DNA of 64,000 bases, taken from Unio delphinus. Taxonomy: Eukaryota; Mollusca; Bivalvia; Unionida; Unionidae. Numbering within the stretch: the stretch's first letter is position 1; every line of letters starts with the position of its first letter. The position numbers and the translations under genes were made by a program. Of this stretch, positions 1 through 10,595 are shown one piece after another. The stretch spans positions 310,001 through 374,000 of the forward strand of contig JAQISU010000033.1 in the NCBI GenBank assembly GCA_029339505.1. Direction: 5' to 3'. The notes beneath the pieces were generated by a model. That model was not told where the DNA came from and searched no databases. It worked only from the letters and a program-made list of their open reading frames with translations.

Positions 1-309
1 GAAGCGCATGTGTGGACTATTTAGTCAGACATGATTGTATTGAAACAAAGACATTGAAGATAACGATATTTTAGATTTGTTGATTTCAATTGTCATGAAT
101 GTTAATCTTTCATTAGATTATTGAAGGAGAAAGCTTTATACATTATGCGTTATGTCCTACTGACCTTCCGAGACGTGATCATACAGTTTAGGTTCAAGCC
201 GAACTATGCACGTGTCCTCCAAAGCAGCATCCTATATTCATAAAGTGCAAGAATTAACATGAATTTTATGTCATTTTGTGTTATTTGAATATTATTATTC
301 TTTCCTTAG

Positions 310-396
310 GAATATCTGAAACAACATATGTAGAAAAGCCTGAAAGTACATCCGCAGCTGCAACAACAAGAACAGAATCATCATCGGCCACTACGA
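310..396 (+). CDS. Mucin-like exon A, unit 1
   Basis: An 87-bp internal exon, preceded by a pyrimidine-rich AG acceptor (here TTAG rather than the CAG of other units) and followed by the donor GTAAGA. Read in phase 1 it encodes 28 residues beginning ISETTYVEKPEST and ending SSSATT, with one base carried over at each end (phase 1-1). Thr, Ser and Ala dominate, as expected for an O-glycosylated mucin-type stalk. The trailing A joins the CC of exon B to make a Thr codon, so exons A and B splice in frame. The gene ends lie outside the window, so the full protein is unknown. That it is an exon is inferred from splice borders, phase symmetry and near-identity across ten units. Confidence 0.75.
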
Positions 397-951
397 GTAA
401 GAGATGTAATTCTCAAAAATTTTCTTTTCAGTGATCCTAATATGCTACTGATACTATTATTGTAAACTATGTTGGAATTTAACACCTTTATTGTATGTAT
501 GTCTTTTCTAATGTCCGTTAAGGCATGAGACTGTTTTTCGTATAGAATATTTTCATTACCTGAAACAAAGTGTACAAGCTGCTTTTTGGCTCATTTTTAA
601 CACGTCCTTTTCTTTTGATCGCATAAATGTCTGCAGGGATTGATGGATTATGACCCATTTATTCCTAAAACAATAGTTAGAACATAGTCATCGGGAAGTA
701 ATGCAACTGCAACAGATGGTTAGATACTCATTTGAACTCTTGCTGTCACCGATGGTAATTCCATTTAGATTAGCGATAATTTATTTCTGCCGCAAAATTA
801 ATTAATATATTTATTTTGATCATGATTTGTCACTTTACACAGAGCTATCCAACAACCTCTTGATACCAAAGGTATCAACTTTCTAATTCGTGGAAATGAA
901 CAAAATATGATAATGTCGTATTATTAGCATTATTATTTTTATTACTATTAC

Positions 952-1014
<63 letters not shown>

Positions 1015-1070
1015 TTTTCTTGAGAGAACAAAATAATTAAATATTAACCTTCGTTTTTAATAATCATCAG

Positions 1071-1151
1071 CCTTTGATGGAACTTATACAACAATGCCGA
1101 CAGGTTCAAAACTAGAAACAACAACGGCAACATCAACATCTGCTACTACGG
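1071..1151 (+). CDS. Mucin-like exon B, unit 1
   Basis: An 81-bp internal exon between acceptor ATCATCAG and donor GTAAGAATT, phase 1-1. It encodes 26 residues beginning FDGTYTTMPTGS and ending STSATT. The trailing G joins the GA of the next exon A to form a Gly codon, so the A-B-A-B chain stays open through the array and gives a 56-residue Thr/Ser-rich repeat per unit. Its role is probably structural, in extracellular or surface mucin. No signal peptide, cysteine domain or terminus is visible in the window. Confidence 0.75.
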
Positions 1152-1826
1152 GTAAGAATTCATTGCCCTTCATTTCTCACAGTAAATATTTATGTTTTTC
1201 CACTCTTTAATTACTTTTATTATATGCTGTCGTTCAAAGAGGATTATATTTGGGATATATTTCAACATTCTATGAGATTTTTTTAGTTTTTAGAATCCAG
1301 TGTTTCCGTTACCAGTGAACACATACAAACAAATATGTTTGAAAGTATCGAAACTTCTTCAACGTTCGTATGTCTTAAGGAATTGTGATTAAATGATTAA
1401 AACTAATAGTATGATTGGTGCCTGCATTTCATTACCTGACGTCCATACCAAACACATACCCATCCATAGTTTTCTAACCCTACAGTACAAACTGTGCATT
1501 ATTAATACATTTTGATATATGCCGCCATTACATTTAAACATAATGAAAAAATTTATAAATGCGCATTTCCCATCATTCATCATATTCAATAAAAACTGTT
1601 CGGATGTAAGTCATATATGTATTTTATCCGACTAAGCAATTTGTGCTAACAAGAAAAGGATTATGTCGTTTTTACATACGTGTTTGAGATTAACTGTCAT
1701 TGAGATTTTAGTAAAATTCGAAGAAAACAAAATAAAATATTAAATTGGATATGTGAACATAAATTAACGAAATGACTATTTTATAACAATGCTGGATTTC
1801 TTGAATATTCCCTTACGTGAACTTTG

Positions 1827-1916
1827 ATCGAATATAAAGAAATCTTTAGTATTCATACTCCTTTCAAGGTTGAATATAAGCTGTGTTGTAATAACACATT
1901 CGATCAAATTCGCATA
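1827..1916. other. Inverted-copy patch replacing ~420 bp of unit 1
   Basis: In other units the sequence after CGTGAACTTTG continues GTTAAGATG. Here it continues with about 68 bases that are the reverse complement of 2126-2192 in the same unit, followed by a short direct copy (TTCGATCAAATTCGCATA) of that region, and then rejoins normal sequence near ATGTGTCACC. This looks like a template-switch repair patch. Confidence 0.85.
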
Positions 1917-3069
1917 TTTATGATGTGTCACCTATAAATGCCTTTAGGCTGATCAGTCAACCGATTTCAAATACAATAAGGAACGGAATGTACAATATTT
2001 ATTAAAATGTCAACATACGCTTTGCAAATCCATTGAATAATTGGTATAGTTTGTGAATCTCACAATAAACCTGCTTACTTCCAGAGGTCCAATTCTATGG
2101 TTGCATAAAATATGTTGATTGAGGTTATTACAACACAGCTTATATTCAACCTTGAAAGGAGTATGAATACTAAAGATTTCTTTATATTCGATCAAATTCG
2201 CATAATAAATCAATAAAATGTAATCTAAAGTGTACCATTTAGTCATTGACAAATGTTACCTCGATAATATCTTTTGAACAAATCTCCATTATTGAATTAA
2301 TTGAAACAAATTATATATGAACGTTCATAGCGAATGTGTGGAGTAGAAGAATTACCGTCAAAGGTTTGAGTTTTAGAACATTTATGTTACACATATGTAC
2401 TGTACCTGTTCATATAATATGTTATGTCTGACCTTTGCATCGTTTACATTCACACGTTAAATAAACAAACAATACAAAACGATGCACTGATAAAGATAAT
2501 CAATCTTTCGAAAACAATTTACTTCCATAGAAGAGTAACAATTTCATTGATTGTCGTTTTAGTGTACTCTATATTCACAACAAACTGTCATCTTCTAATT
2601 GTACGAGTATGTAAATTCAATGTGCGCAGGAAGCAGAATAGGTTAAACAAACGTGTAAGCAAGATTGATAGTACCACAGCGTACATCAGGAAGGATTGAA
2701 ACACTAATATGAAAAGTTTATACGTTGAATAGAAAAGTAACATTTTCCGTATGAAGAGATGAAGCGCATGTGTGGACTATTTAGTCAGACATGATTGTAT
2801 TGAAACAAAGACATTGAAGATAACGATATTTTAGATTTGTTGATTTCAATTGTCATGAATGTTAATCTTTCATTAGATTATTGAAGGAGAAAGCTTTATA
2901 CATTATGCGTTATGTCCTACTGACCTTCCGAGACGTGATCATACAGTTTAGGTTCAAGCCGAACTATGCACGTGTCCTCCAAAGCTGCATCCTATATTCA
3001 TAAAGTGCAAGAATTAACATGAATTTTATGTCATTTTGTGTTATTTGAATATTATTATTCTTTCCTCAG

Positions 3070-3156
3070 GAATTTCTGAAACAACATATGTAGAAAAGCC
3101 TGAAAGTACATCCGCAGCTGCAACAACAAGAACAGAATCATCATCGGCCACTACGA
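3070..3156 (+). CDS. Mucin-like exon A, unit 2
   Basis: 87-bp phase 1-1 exon with acceptor TTTCCTCAG and donor GTAAGA. The first Ile codon is ATT instead of ATA, a silent change. The protein is the same as in unit 1. Confidence 0.75.
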
Positions 3157-3715
3157 GTAAGAGATGTAATTCTCAAAAATTTCCTTTTCAGTGATCCTAA
3201 TATGTTACTGATACTATTATTGTAAACTATGTTGGAATTTAACACCTTTTATGTATGTATGTCTTTTCTAATGTCTGTTAAGGCATGAGACTGTTTTTCG
3301 TATAGAATATTTTCATTACCTGAAACAAAACAAAATGTACAAGCTGTTTTTGGCTCATTTTTAACACGTCCTTTTCTTTTGATCGCATAAATGTCTGCAG
3401 GGATTGATGGATGATGACCCATTTATTCCTAAAACAATAGTTAGAACATAGTCATCGGGAAGTAATGCAACTGCAACAGATGGTTAGATACTCATTTGAA
3501 CTCTTGCTGTCACCGATGGTAATTCCATTTAGATTAGCGATAATTTATTTCTGCCGCAAAATTAATTAATATATTTATTTTGATCATGATTTGTCACTTT
3601 ACACAGAGCTATCCAACAACCTCTTGAGACCAAAGGTATCAACTTTCTAATTTGTGGAAATGAACAAAATATGATAATGTCGTATTATTAGCATTATTAT
3701 TTTTATTACTATTAC

Positions 3716-3779
<64 letters not shown>

Positions 3780-3828
3780 GAGAGAACAAAATAATTAAAT
3801 ATTAACCTTCGTTTTTAATAATCATCAG

Positions 3829-3909
3829 CTTTTGATGGAACTTATACAACAATGCCGACAGGTTCAAAACTAGAAACAACAACGGCAACATCAACATCTG
3901 CTACTACGG
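3829..3909 (+). CDS. Mucin-like exon B, unit 2
   Basis: 81-bp phase 1-1 exon. It begins CT rather than CC, so the junction codon formed with exon A changes from ACC to ACT, still Thr. This silent change is compatible with selection on the protein. Confidence 0.75.
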
Positions 3910-6163
3910 GTAAGAATTCATTGCCCTTCATTTCTCACAGTAAATATTTATGTTTTTCCACTCTTTAATTACTTTTATTATATGCTGTCGTTCAAAGAGG
4001 ATTATATTTGGGATATATTTCAACATTCTATGAGATTATTTTAGTTTTTAGAATCCTGTGTTTCCGTTACCAGTGAACACATACAAACAAATATGTTTGA
4101 AAGTATCGAAACTTCTTCAACGTTCGTATGTCTTAAGGAATTGTGATTAAATGATTAAAACTAATAGTATGATTGGTGCCTGCATTTCATTACCTGACGT
4201 CCATACCAAACACATACCCATGCATAGTTTTCTAACCCTACAGTACAAACTGTGCATTATTAATACATTTTGATATATGCCGCCATTACATTTAAACATA
4301 ATGAAAAAATTTATAAATGCGCATTTCCCATCATTCATCATATTCAATAAAAACTATTCGGATGTAAGTCATATATGTATTTTATCCGACTAAGCAATTT
4401 GTGTTAACAAGAAAAGGATTATGTCGTTTTTACATACGTGTTTGAGATTAACTGTCATTGAGATTTTAGTAAAATTAGAAGAAAACAAAATAAAATATTA
4501 AATTGGATATGTGAACATAAATTAACGAAATGACTATTTTATAACAATGCTGGATTTCTTGAATATTCCCTTACGTGAACTTTGTTAAGATGTTCATATT
4601 TTTGTACCTAATTTGCTAAGAGTCAAACTAAAACATCTCCACGCAGTGTAGAGTATGTATGCATATTTGAAAGTATGTGTAAGAACGTGTAATGTATATA
4701 TACATGTATGCATGTATGAATCTATGTGCGTTTCTATGAATGTATTATGACAAGCAAAATATATCCAACAATATCGAGAATAAATAAGTTACCTTTTATT
4801 TTCCATGATTTATCTGGTAGCAAAGTAAATGAATATCAACATTGAAAACAACAACTTAGGAAAGTTCAGCTAATTTTGATTTTTCTAAAGTATACAACGA
4901 AAGATTAAAATGTACCTAAATGATTTTTTTCTCGCTCGTAAATAATGACAAATATAATACAACAGGTTTGCAAGAATAATGTCCTCAATAAAATCCCATT
5001 TTAAATATGTGTCACCTATAAATGCCTTTAGGCTGATCAGTCAACCGATTTCAAATACAATAAGGAACGGAATGTACAATATTTATTAAAATGTCAACAT
5101 ACGCTTTGCAAATCCATTGAATAATTGGTATAGTTTGTGAATCTCACAATAAACCTGCTTACTTCCAGAGGTCCAATTCTATGGTTGCATAAAATATGTT
5201 GATTGAGGTTATTACAACACAGCTTATATTCAACCTTGAAAGGAGTATGAATACTAAAGATTTCTTTATATTCGATCAAACTCGCATAATAAATCAATAA
5301 AATGTAATATAAAGTGTACCATTTAGTCATTGACAAATGTTACCTCGATAATATCTTTTGAACAAATCTCCATTACTGAATTAATTGAAACAAATTATAT
5401 ATGAATGTTCATAGCGAATGTGTGGAGTAGAAGAATTACCGTCAAAGGTTTGAGTTTTAGAACATTTATGTCACACATATGTACTGTACCTGTTCATATA
5501 ATATGTTATGTCTGACCTTTGCATCGTTTACATTCACACGTTAAATAAACAAACAATACAAAACGATGCACTGATAAAGATAATCAATCTTTCGAAAACA
5601 ATTTACTTCCATAGAAGAGTAACAATTTCATTGATTGTCGTTTTAGTGTACTCTATGTTCACAACAAACTGTCATCTTCTAATTGTACGAGTATGTAAAT
5701 TCAATGTGCGCAGGAAGCAGAATAGGTTAAACAAACGTGTAAGCAAGATTGATAGTACCACAGCGTACATCAGGATTCACTTGGAAGGATTGAAACACTA
5801 ATATGAAAAGTTTATACGTTGAATAGAAAAGTAACATTTTCCGTATGAAGAGATGAAGCGCATGTGTGGACTATTTAGTCAGACATGATTGTATTGAAAC
5901 AAAGACATTGAAGATAACGATATTTTAGATTTGTTGATTTCAATTGTCATGAATGTTAATCTTTCATTACATTATTGAAGGAGAAAGCTTTATACATTAT
6001 GCGTTATGTCCTACTGACCTTCCGAGACGTGAGACGAGAGTTTAGGTTCAAGCCGAACTATGCACGTGTCCTCCAAAGCTGCATCCTATATTCATAAAGT
6101 GCAAGAATTAACATGAATTTTATGTCATTTTGTGTTATTTGAATATTATTATTCTTTCCTCAG

Positions 6164-6250
6164 GAATATCTGAAACAACATATGTAGAAAAGCCTGAAAG
6201 TACATCCGCAGCTGCAACAACAAGAACAGAATCATCATCGGCCACTACGA
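6164..6250 (+). CDS. Mucin-like exon A, unit 3
   Basis: 87-bp phase 1-1 exon with acceptor CTTTCCTCAG and donor GTAAGA. It encodes the same 28 residues as the other units. Confidence 0.75.
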
Positions 6251-6826
6251 GTAAGAGATGTAATTCTCAAAAATTTCCTTTTCAGTGATCCTAATATGTT
6301 ACTGATACTATTATTGTAAACTATGTTGGAATTTAACACCTTTTATGTATGTATGTCTTTTCTAATGTCTGTTAAGGCATGAGACTGTTTTTCGTATAGA
6401 ATATTTTCATTACCTGAAACAAAGTGTACAAGCTGTTTTTGGCTCATGTTTAACACGTCCTTTTCTTTTGATCGCATAAATGTCTGCAGGGATTGATGGA
6501 TGATGACCCATTTATTCCTAAAACAATAGTTAGAACATAGTCATCGGGAAGTAATGCAACTGCAACAGATGGTTAGATACTCATTTGAACTCTTGCTGTC
6601 ACCGATGGTAATTCCATTTAGATTAGCGATAATTTATTTCCGCCGCAAAATTAATTAATATATTTATTTTGATCATGATTTGTCACTTTACACAGAGCTA
6701 TCCAACAACCTCTTGAGACCAAAGGTATCAACTTTCTAATTCGTGGAAATGAACAAAATATGATAATGTCGTATTATTAGCATTATTATTTTTATTACTA
6801 TTACTTTTATTATTATTATTATTATG

Positions 6827-6866
<40 letters not shown>

Positions 6867-6917
6867 TTGAGAGAACAAAATAATTAAATATTAACCTTCG
6901 TTTTTAATAATCATCAG

Positions 6918-6998
6918 CCTTTGATGGAACTTATACAACAATGCCGACAGGTTCAAAACTAGAAACATCAACGGCAACATCAACATCTGCTACTACGG
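6918..6998 (+). CDS. Mucin-like exon B, unit 3
   Basis: 81-bp phase 1-1 exon. One ACA codon is TCA here (Thr to Ser), a conservative change that keeps a possible O-glycosylation site. Confidence 0.75.
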
Positions 6999-8398
6999 GT
7001 AAGAATTCATTGCCCTTCATTTCTCACAGTAAATATTTATGTTTTTCCACTCTTTAATTACTTTTATTATATGCTGTCGTTCAAAGAGGATTATATTTGG
7101 GATATATTTCAACATTCTATGAGATTATTTTAGTTTTTAGAATCCTGTGTTTCCGTTACCAGTGAACACATACAAACAAATATGTTTGAAAGTATCGAAA
7201 CTTCTTCAACGTTCGTATGTCTTAAGGAATTGTGATTAAATGATTAAAACTAATAGTATGATTGGTGCCTGCATTTCATTACCTGACGTCCATACCAAAC
7301 ACATACCCATGCATAGTTTTCTAACCCTACAGTACAAACTGTGCATTATTAATACATTTTGATATATGCCACCATTACATTTAAACATAATGAAAAAAAT
7401 TATAAATGCGCATTTCCCATCATTCATCATATTCAATAAAAACTATTCGGATGTAAGTCATATATGTATTTTATCCGACTAAGCACTTTGTGTTAACAAG
7501 AAAAGGATTATGTCGGTTTTACATACGTGTTTGAGATTAACTGTCATTGAGATTTTAGTAAAATTAGAAGAAAACAAAATAAAATATTAAATTGGATATG
7601 TGAACATAAATTAACGAAATGACTATTTTATAACAATGCTGGATTTCTTGAATATTCCCTTACGTGAACTTTGTTAAGATGTTCATATTTTTGTACCTAA
7701 TTTGCTAAGAGTCAAACTAAAACATCTCCACGCAGTGTAGAGTATGTATGCATATTTGAAAGTATGTGTAAGAACGTGTAATGTATATATACATGTATGC
7801 ATGTATGAATCTATGTGCGTTTCTATGAATGTATTATGACATGCAAAATATATCCATCAATATCATGAGAATTAATAAGTTGCCTTTAATTTTCCATGAT
7901 TTATCTGGTAGCAAAGTAAATGAATATCAACATTGAAAACAACAACTTAGGAAAGTTCAGCTAATTTTGATTTTTCTAAAGTATACAACGAAAGATTAAA
8001 ATGTACCTAAATGATTTTTTTCTCGCTCGTAAATAATGACAAATATAATACAACAGGTTTGCAAGAATAATGTCCTCAATAAAATCCCATTTTAAATATG
8101 ATGTGTCACCTATAAATGCCTTTAGGCTGATCAGTCAACCGATTTCAAATACAATAAGGAACGGAATGTACAATATTTATTAAAATGTCAACATACGCTT
8201 TGCAAATCCATTGAATAATTGGTATAGTTTGTGAATCTCACAATAAACCTGCTTACTTCCAGAGGTCCAATTCTATGGTTGCATAAAATATGTTGATTGA
8301 GGTTATTACAACACAGCTTATATTCAACCTTGAAAGGAGTATGAATACTAAAGATTTCTTTATATTCGATCAAATTCGCATAATAAATCAATAAAATG

Positions 8399-8717
8399 AG
8401 CAGCAGAGAGGGTGAGCCGGACAACATTTTTAGACAAGTTTTCACTGAAATCACGCTTAAAATCAATGAAACCAATGACATCAGACCCAAAAGTCAATGA
8501 CATCAGGTCCCAAATGTGTGTGTGAATCATGGATTAGGTCCCAAAAAAAAATTATGAAAAAATCAATGAAATTAATGAAATCAAAAACTTTTCAACTATT
8601 ACATTTTTTGGGAAAAAGGGACTACAACATCGTTGTCACTCACCCTCTCTGCTGCTAGAACTTTCAGTTGGGGTTAACCGAATATTTGATCCAGTCCGAT
8701 ACGATATCGTGTTCGAG
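8399..8717 (+). repeat. E1 left terminal inverted repeat
   Basis: 319 bp matching 23305-23623 in inverted orientation. It is AT-rich with repeated ATCAATGAAA-like words. The terminal 18 bases recur inverted at its inside (ending at 8656), so the outer 258 bp form a nested inverted repeat. The inner part carries a copy of the 3' end of the ATPase gene. Confidence 0.92.
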
Positions 8718-8741
8718 ACCTTGTCTGGGGGACGAAAATCA

Positions 8742-10115
8742 CTACGATTTCACAAATAGACTAATTTGTAAAACCTCCTCTTGTAAATCAATCAGATTAT
8801 TAGACTGGTCAGTGAGTTTGAAATTAATTCTGGTTAATGAATTATTATGACATCGCATATAGACTGGATTCACCGGGGACTCAATTATTAAAAACCCTGG
8901 AGGAGCTGTTGGTGCAAATGAATACAAAATATATCCCTGCTGAGCTTGATTTGATCGTTCTAAATTTATTTGATAGCTTCCTTCGATCACATCACATACT
9001 AAATTGAGCGCAATCACCGTTGAAATATTCACATTGAACGGAGCAATATGCCTGCCCCCACCATCTGGGTCATTATTATGTTTGAGGATAGTTGTTTGTG
9101 GTTGTGATGGTGTTTTTTTCCACGTATCATGGATTTTTTTGAAACCTTCATCGATGGCATCATCGAGAGATTTTTGTAGTTCTGAGATATTATATCCTGG
9201 AAGTTTGAATGTTGGAATATCTCCTATGCGGATCCTATATTCTATTGCAAATAAATCTCTTGTTTTAGGACTACTGTCACCTAATACTTCTTGAATAATT
9301 TGTGAATGAAATGTTTCCATGTCATTGATGATTTTGTTACATGTTTCTACGACACTGATAAATTCATCTCGGGTGAGAGTGCCGGATCTAAGAGATATAA
9401 ACAACAACGAAATATCGTTATTGAAAGCTGTGAAATTTTCAGTGATTTTATCCCGGTTAGCAAGATGATGAATAAGTCGTACTCTTTCATCATATTCTAC
9501 TCTAATGAAAAAATATGACTTATCATAATCTTTATAACTCCTTACTGGATTATCAGATTTTGTCCTGTCTGTGATATAATCGGTTTTTTGTGGTTCTGGT
9601 AATTTAACGGTTTTTCCTCCGGGTGGTAATTCAGGCCATCCTAGTACTGTTCTTATTGAGCTTTGATAGATATCTACGACATAACCCTCTGTGCTTATTT
9701 CAATGGCAGATGATAGTGTCGGCACATGAACTGTTATAGCTATTTTTGATTCTTTTCCAGTAATCGATTTTATTCTACGCGCGAATTCATCATTGATTTG
9801 TTCAATTTGATATGATCCGGTTGGTATGGAAACAACGTTCCAGTCTGGGGTACCGTCGGGTTTATTCTTATTTGCAAATACCAGTGAATTATTCGGTTGT
9901 TGACCACCAAATGGTTTTGACCTAATATTTGGCCAGCTGTGGTATACTCGTAATTTTGCCAGCGCTATCTCCTTCACTGGGACTGGAGAGGGGAAATTCA
10001 CACTGAATTCTGGATTCGTTGAGGTTATTGAGATCATGCTTGTTTGTACTGGGTTTGTGTTCTCCACTATTTGTTGAAGTAATTCCATCTGTGTTGTCAT
10101 TGTTATTATACTCAT
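8742..10115 (-). CDS. Penton-like minor capsid protein
   Basis: 457 residues, uninterrupted. It resembles the minor capsid (penton-type) protein of animal Polintons: an N-terminal strand pattern around residues 30-65 (FSVNFPSP, then ALAKLRVYHSWPNI), an IPTGSYQIEQIN segment near residue 100, SSIRTVLGWP near 150, and a C-terminal NVNISTVIALNLVCDVIEGSY / LYSFAP / PGFLI block ending in LTDQSNN. This fits a jelly-roll vertex protein, although the fold is inferred rather than visible. It is the last gene of the leftward cluster and stops 25 bp inside the left TIR. Its first 194 bp overlap the 3' end of the two-helix protein gene in another frame. The E2 copy is broken twice. Confidence 0.8.
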   Translation of the reverse strand: MSIITMTTQMELLQQIVENTNPVQTSMISITSTNPEFSVNFPSPVPVKEIALAKLRVYHSWPNIRSKPFGGQQPNNSLVFANKNKPDGTPDWNVVSIPTGSYQIEQINDEFARRIKSITGKESKIAITVHVPTLSSAIEISTEGYVVDIYQSSIRTVLGWPELPPGGKTVKLPEPQKTDYITDRTKSDNPVRSYKDYDKSYFFIRVEYDERVRLIHHLANRDKITENFTAFNNDISLLFISLRSGTLTRDEFISVVETCNKIINDMETFHSQIIQEVLGDSSPKTRDLFAIEYRIRIGDIPTFKLPGYNISELQKSLDDAIDEGFKKIHDTWKKTPSQPQTTILKHNNDPDGGGRHIAPFNVNISTVIALNLVCDVIEGSYQINLERSNQAQQGYILYSFAPTAPPGFLIIESPVNPVYMRCHNNSLTRINFKLTDQSNNLIDLQEEVLQISLFVKS

Positions 10116-10566
10116 GTTGTATTTCTAATTTTGACATCGCAGAATCATATATATCTACCATCGCTGAAAACTCACTCTCTGATATAATTGTATCATCGAG
10201 CGATGACGATATCAATGAGGATAATTGCGAGTATGCAGTGGACACAACATGAAATTGAATTATGTAGTCTTGTAGTTTCCGTTGGCTGCATGATGATATT
10301 TTTTTTGTGATTATTGAAATTATTCCAGCGATTGTTGTTGCCGCAGAAATGCAAATTGGAACAGCTATCGGGGCCATCATTGTCACTGAAGACAGTATAA
10401 TACCGGCTCCGGTGATTACACCACTCACTGAATACACAGTAACATCAATTGCGGTAATTCTCCTGCGATATTTTTTAATTTTCAATTCATACTCCTCAGA
10501 CAAGGTTTTGAGTCTAGTTTGATACTCTCTGACCTGATCATAGCGATATTGCGATGATGAAATCAT
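9922..10566 (-). CDS. Two-helix membrane protein with coiled regions
   Basis: 214 residues starting at ATG. A basic, heptad-like N-terminus (1-37) is followed by two hydrophobic stretches at about 40-62 and 64-87 (Gly/Ala/Ile-rich), then a helical part containing ISESEFSAMVDIYDSAM, and a polar Asn/Ser-rich tail. Proteins of this plan, with paired hydrophobic helices and a short 'ISxxEF' helix, recur in animal Polintons, but I know no assigned function. Membrane insertion is likely from composition. The tail is encoded in the 194 bp that overlap the start of the penton gene, and both frames stay open in E2 as well. Confidence 0.65.
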   Translation of the reverse strand: MISSSQYRYDQVREYQTRLKTLSEEYELKIKKYRRRITAIDVTVYSVSGVITGAGIILSSVTMMAPIAVPICISAATTIAGIISIITKKISSCSQRKLQDYIIQFHVVSTAYSQLSSLISSSLDDTIISESEFSAMVDIYDSAMSKLEIQHEYNNNDNTDGITSTNSGEHKPSTNKHDLNNLNESRIQCEFPLSSPSEGDSAGKITSIPQLAKY

Positions 10567-10595
10567 TTTTATTTTAAATACGCTAGCGTTTTCAA

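Larger units (their letters stand above)
1..2760 (+). repeat. Tandem array unit 1 (short variant)
   Basis: First copy of the ~3.08-kb host unit; the boundary is set at the motif GAAGCGCATG, which recurs at every unit start. It holds mucin-like exons at 310-396 and 1071-1151 and an (ATT)n microsatellite at about 930-1017. It is about 330 bp shorter than its neighbours because some 420 bp after position 1826 are replaced by about 90 bp, mostly an inverted copy of sequence at 2126-2192. The rest is AT-rich intron in which I see no supported gene. Confidence 0.9.
2761..5854 (+). repeat. Tandem array unit 2
   Basis: Full-length 3094-bp unit. Exons lie at 3070-3156 and 3829-3909, and the (ATT)n tract at about 3687-3779. 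The remaining sequence is intron-like and AT-rich with no supported gene. Confidence 0.9.
5855..8398 (+). repeat. Tandem array unit 3, left part (interrupted by E1)
   Basis: Unit 3 is split by E1 2544 bp into the unit; its right part resumes at 23624. Exons lie at 6164-6250 and 6918-6998, and the (ATT)n tract, with one ATG interruption, at about 6773-6865. The last five bases (8394-8398, AAATG) are the left target duplication. Without E1 and one duplication copy, the unit is 3094 bp. Confidence 0.9.

Noticed and set aside
930..1017. (ATT)n tracts as CRISPR-like or satellite arrays
   Set aside because: Simple trinucleotide microsatellites, one per unit, with no spacer structure.
1389..1589. 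A 66-residue minus-strand reading frame repeated in nearly every array unit (MNMMNDGKCAF...)
   Set aside because: It is antisense within the intron after exon B, is disrupted in unit 8, and its conservation is explained by recent unit duplication. No family resemblance.
2010..2252. An 80-residue minus-strand frame repeated in most units, with fused variants at the E1 and E2 borders (8188-8490, 53341-53775)
   Set aside because: Its 5' end changes wherever an element inserts, and the border versions simply read into TIR sequence. It is intronic and without recognisable protein features.
5508..5801. A 97-residue plus-strand frame in many units (MSDLCIVYIHT...)
   Set aside because: A 4-bp deletion in unit 6 and a 9-bp loss in unit 1 alter it, and it has no splice or coding signature. 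Treated as chance frame in intron.
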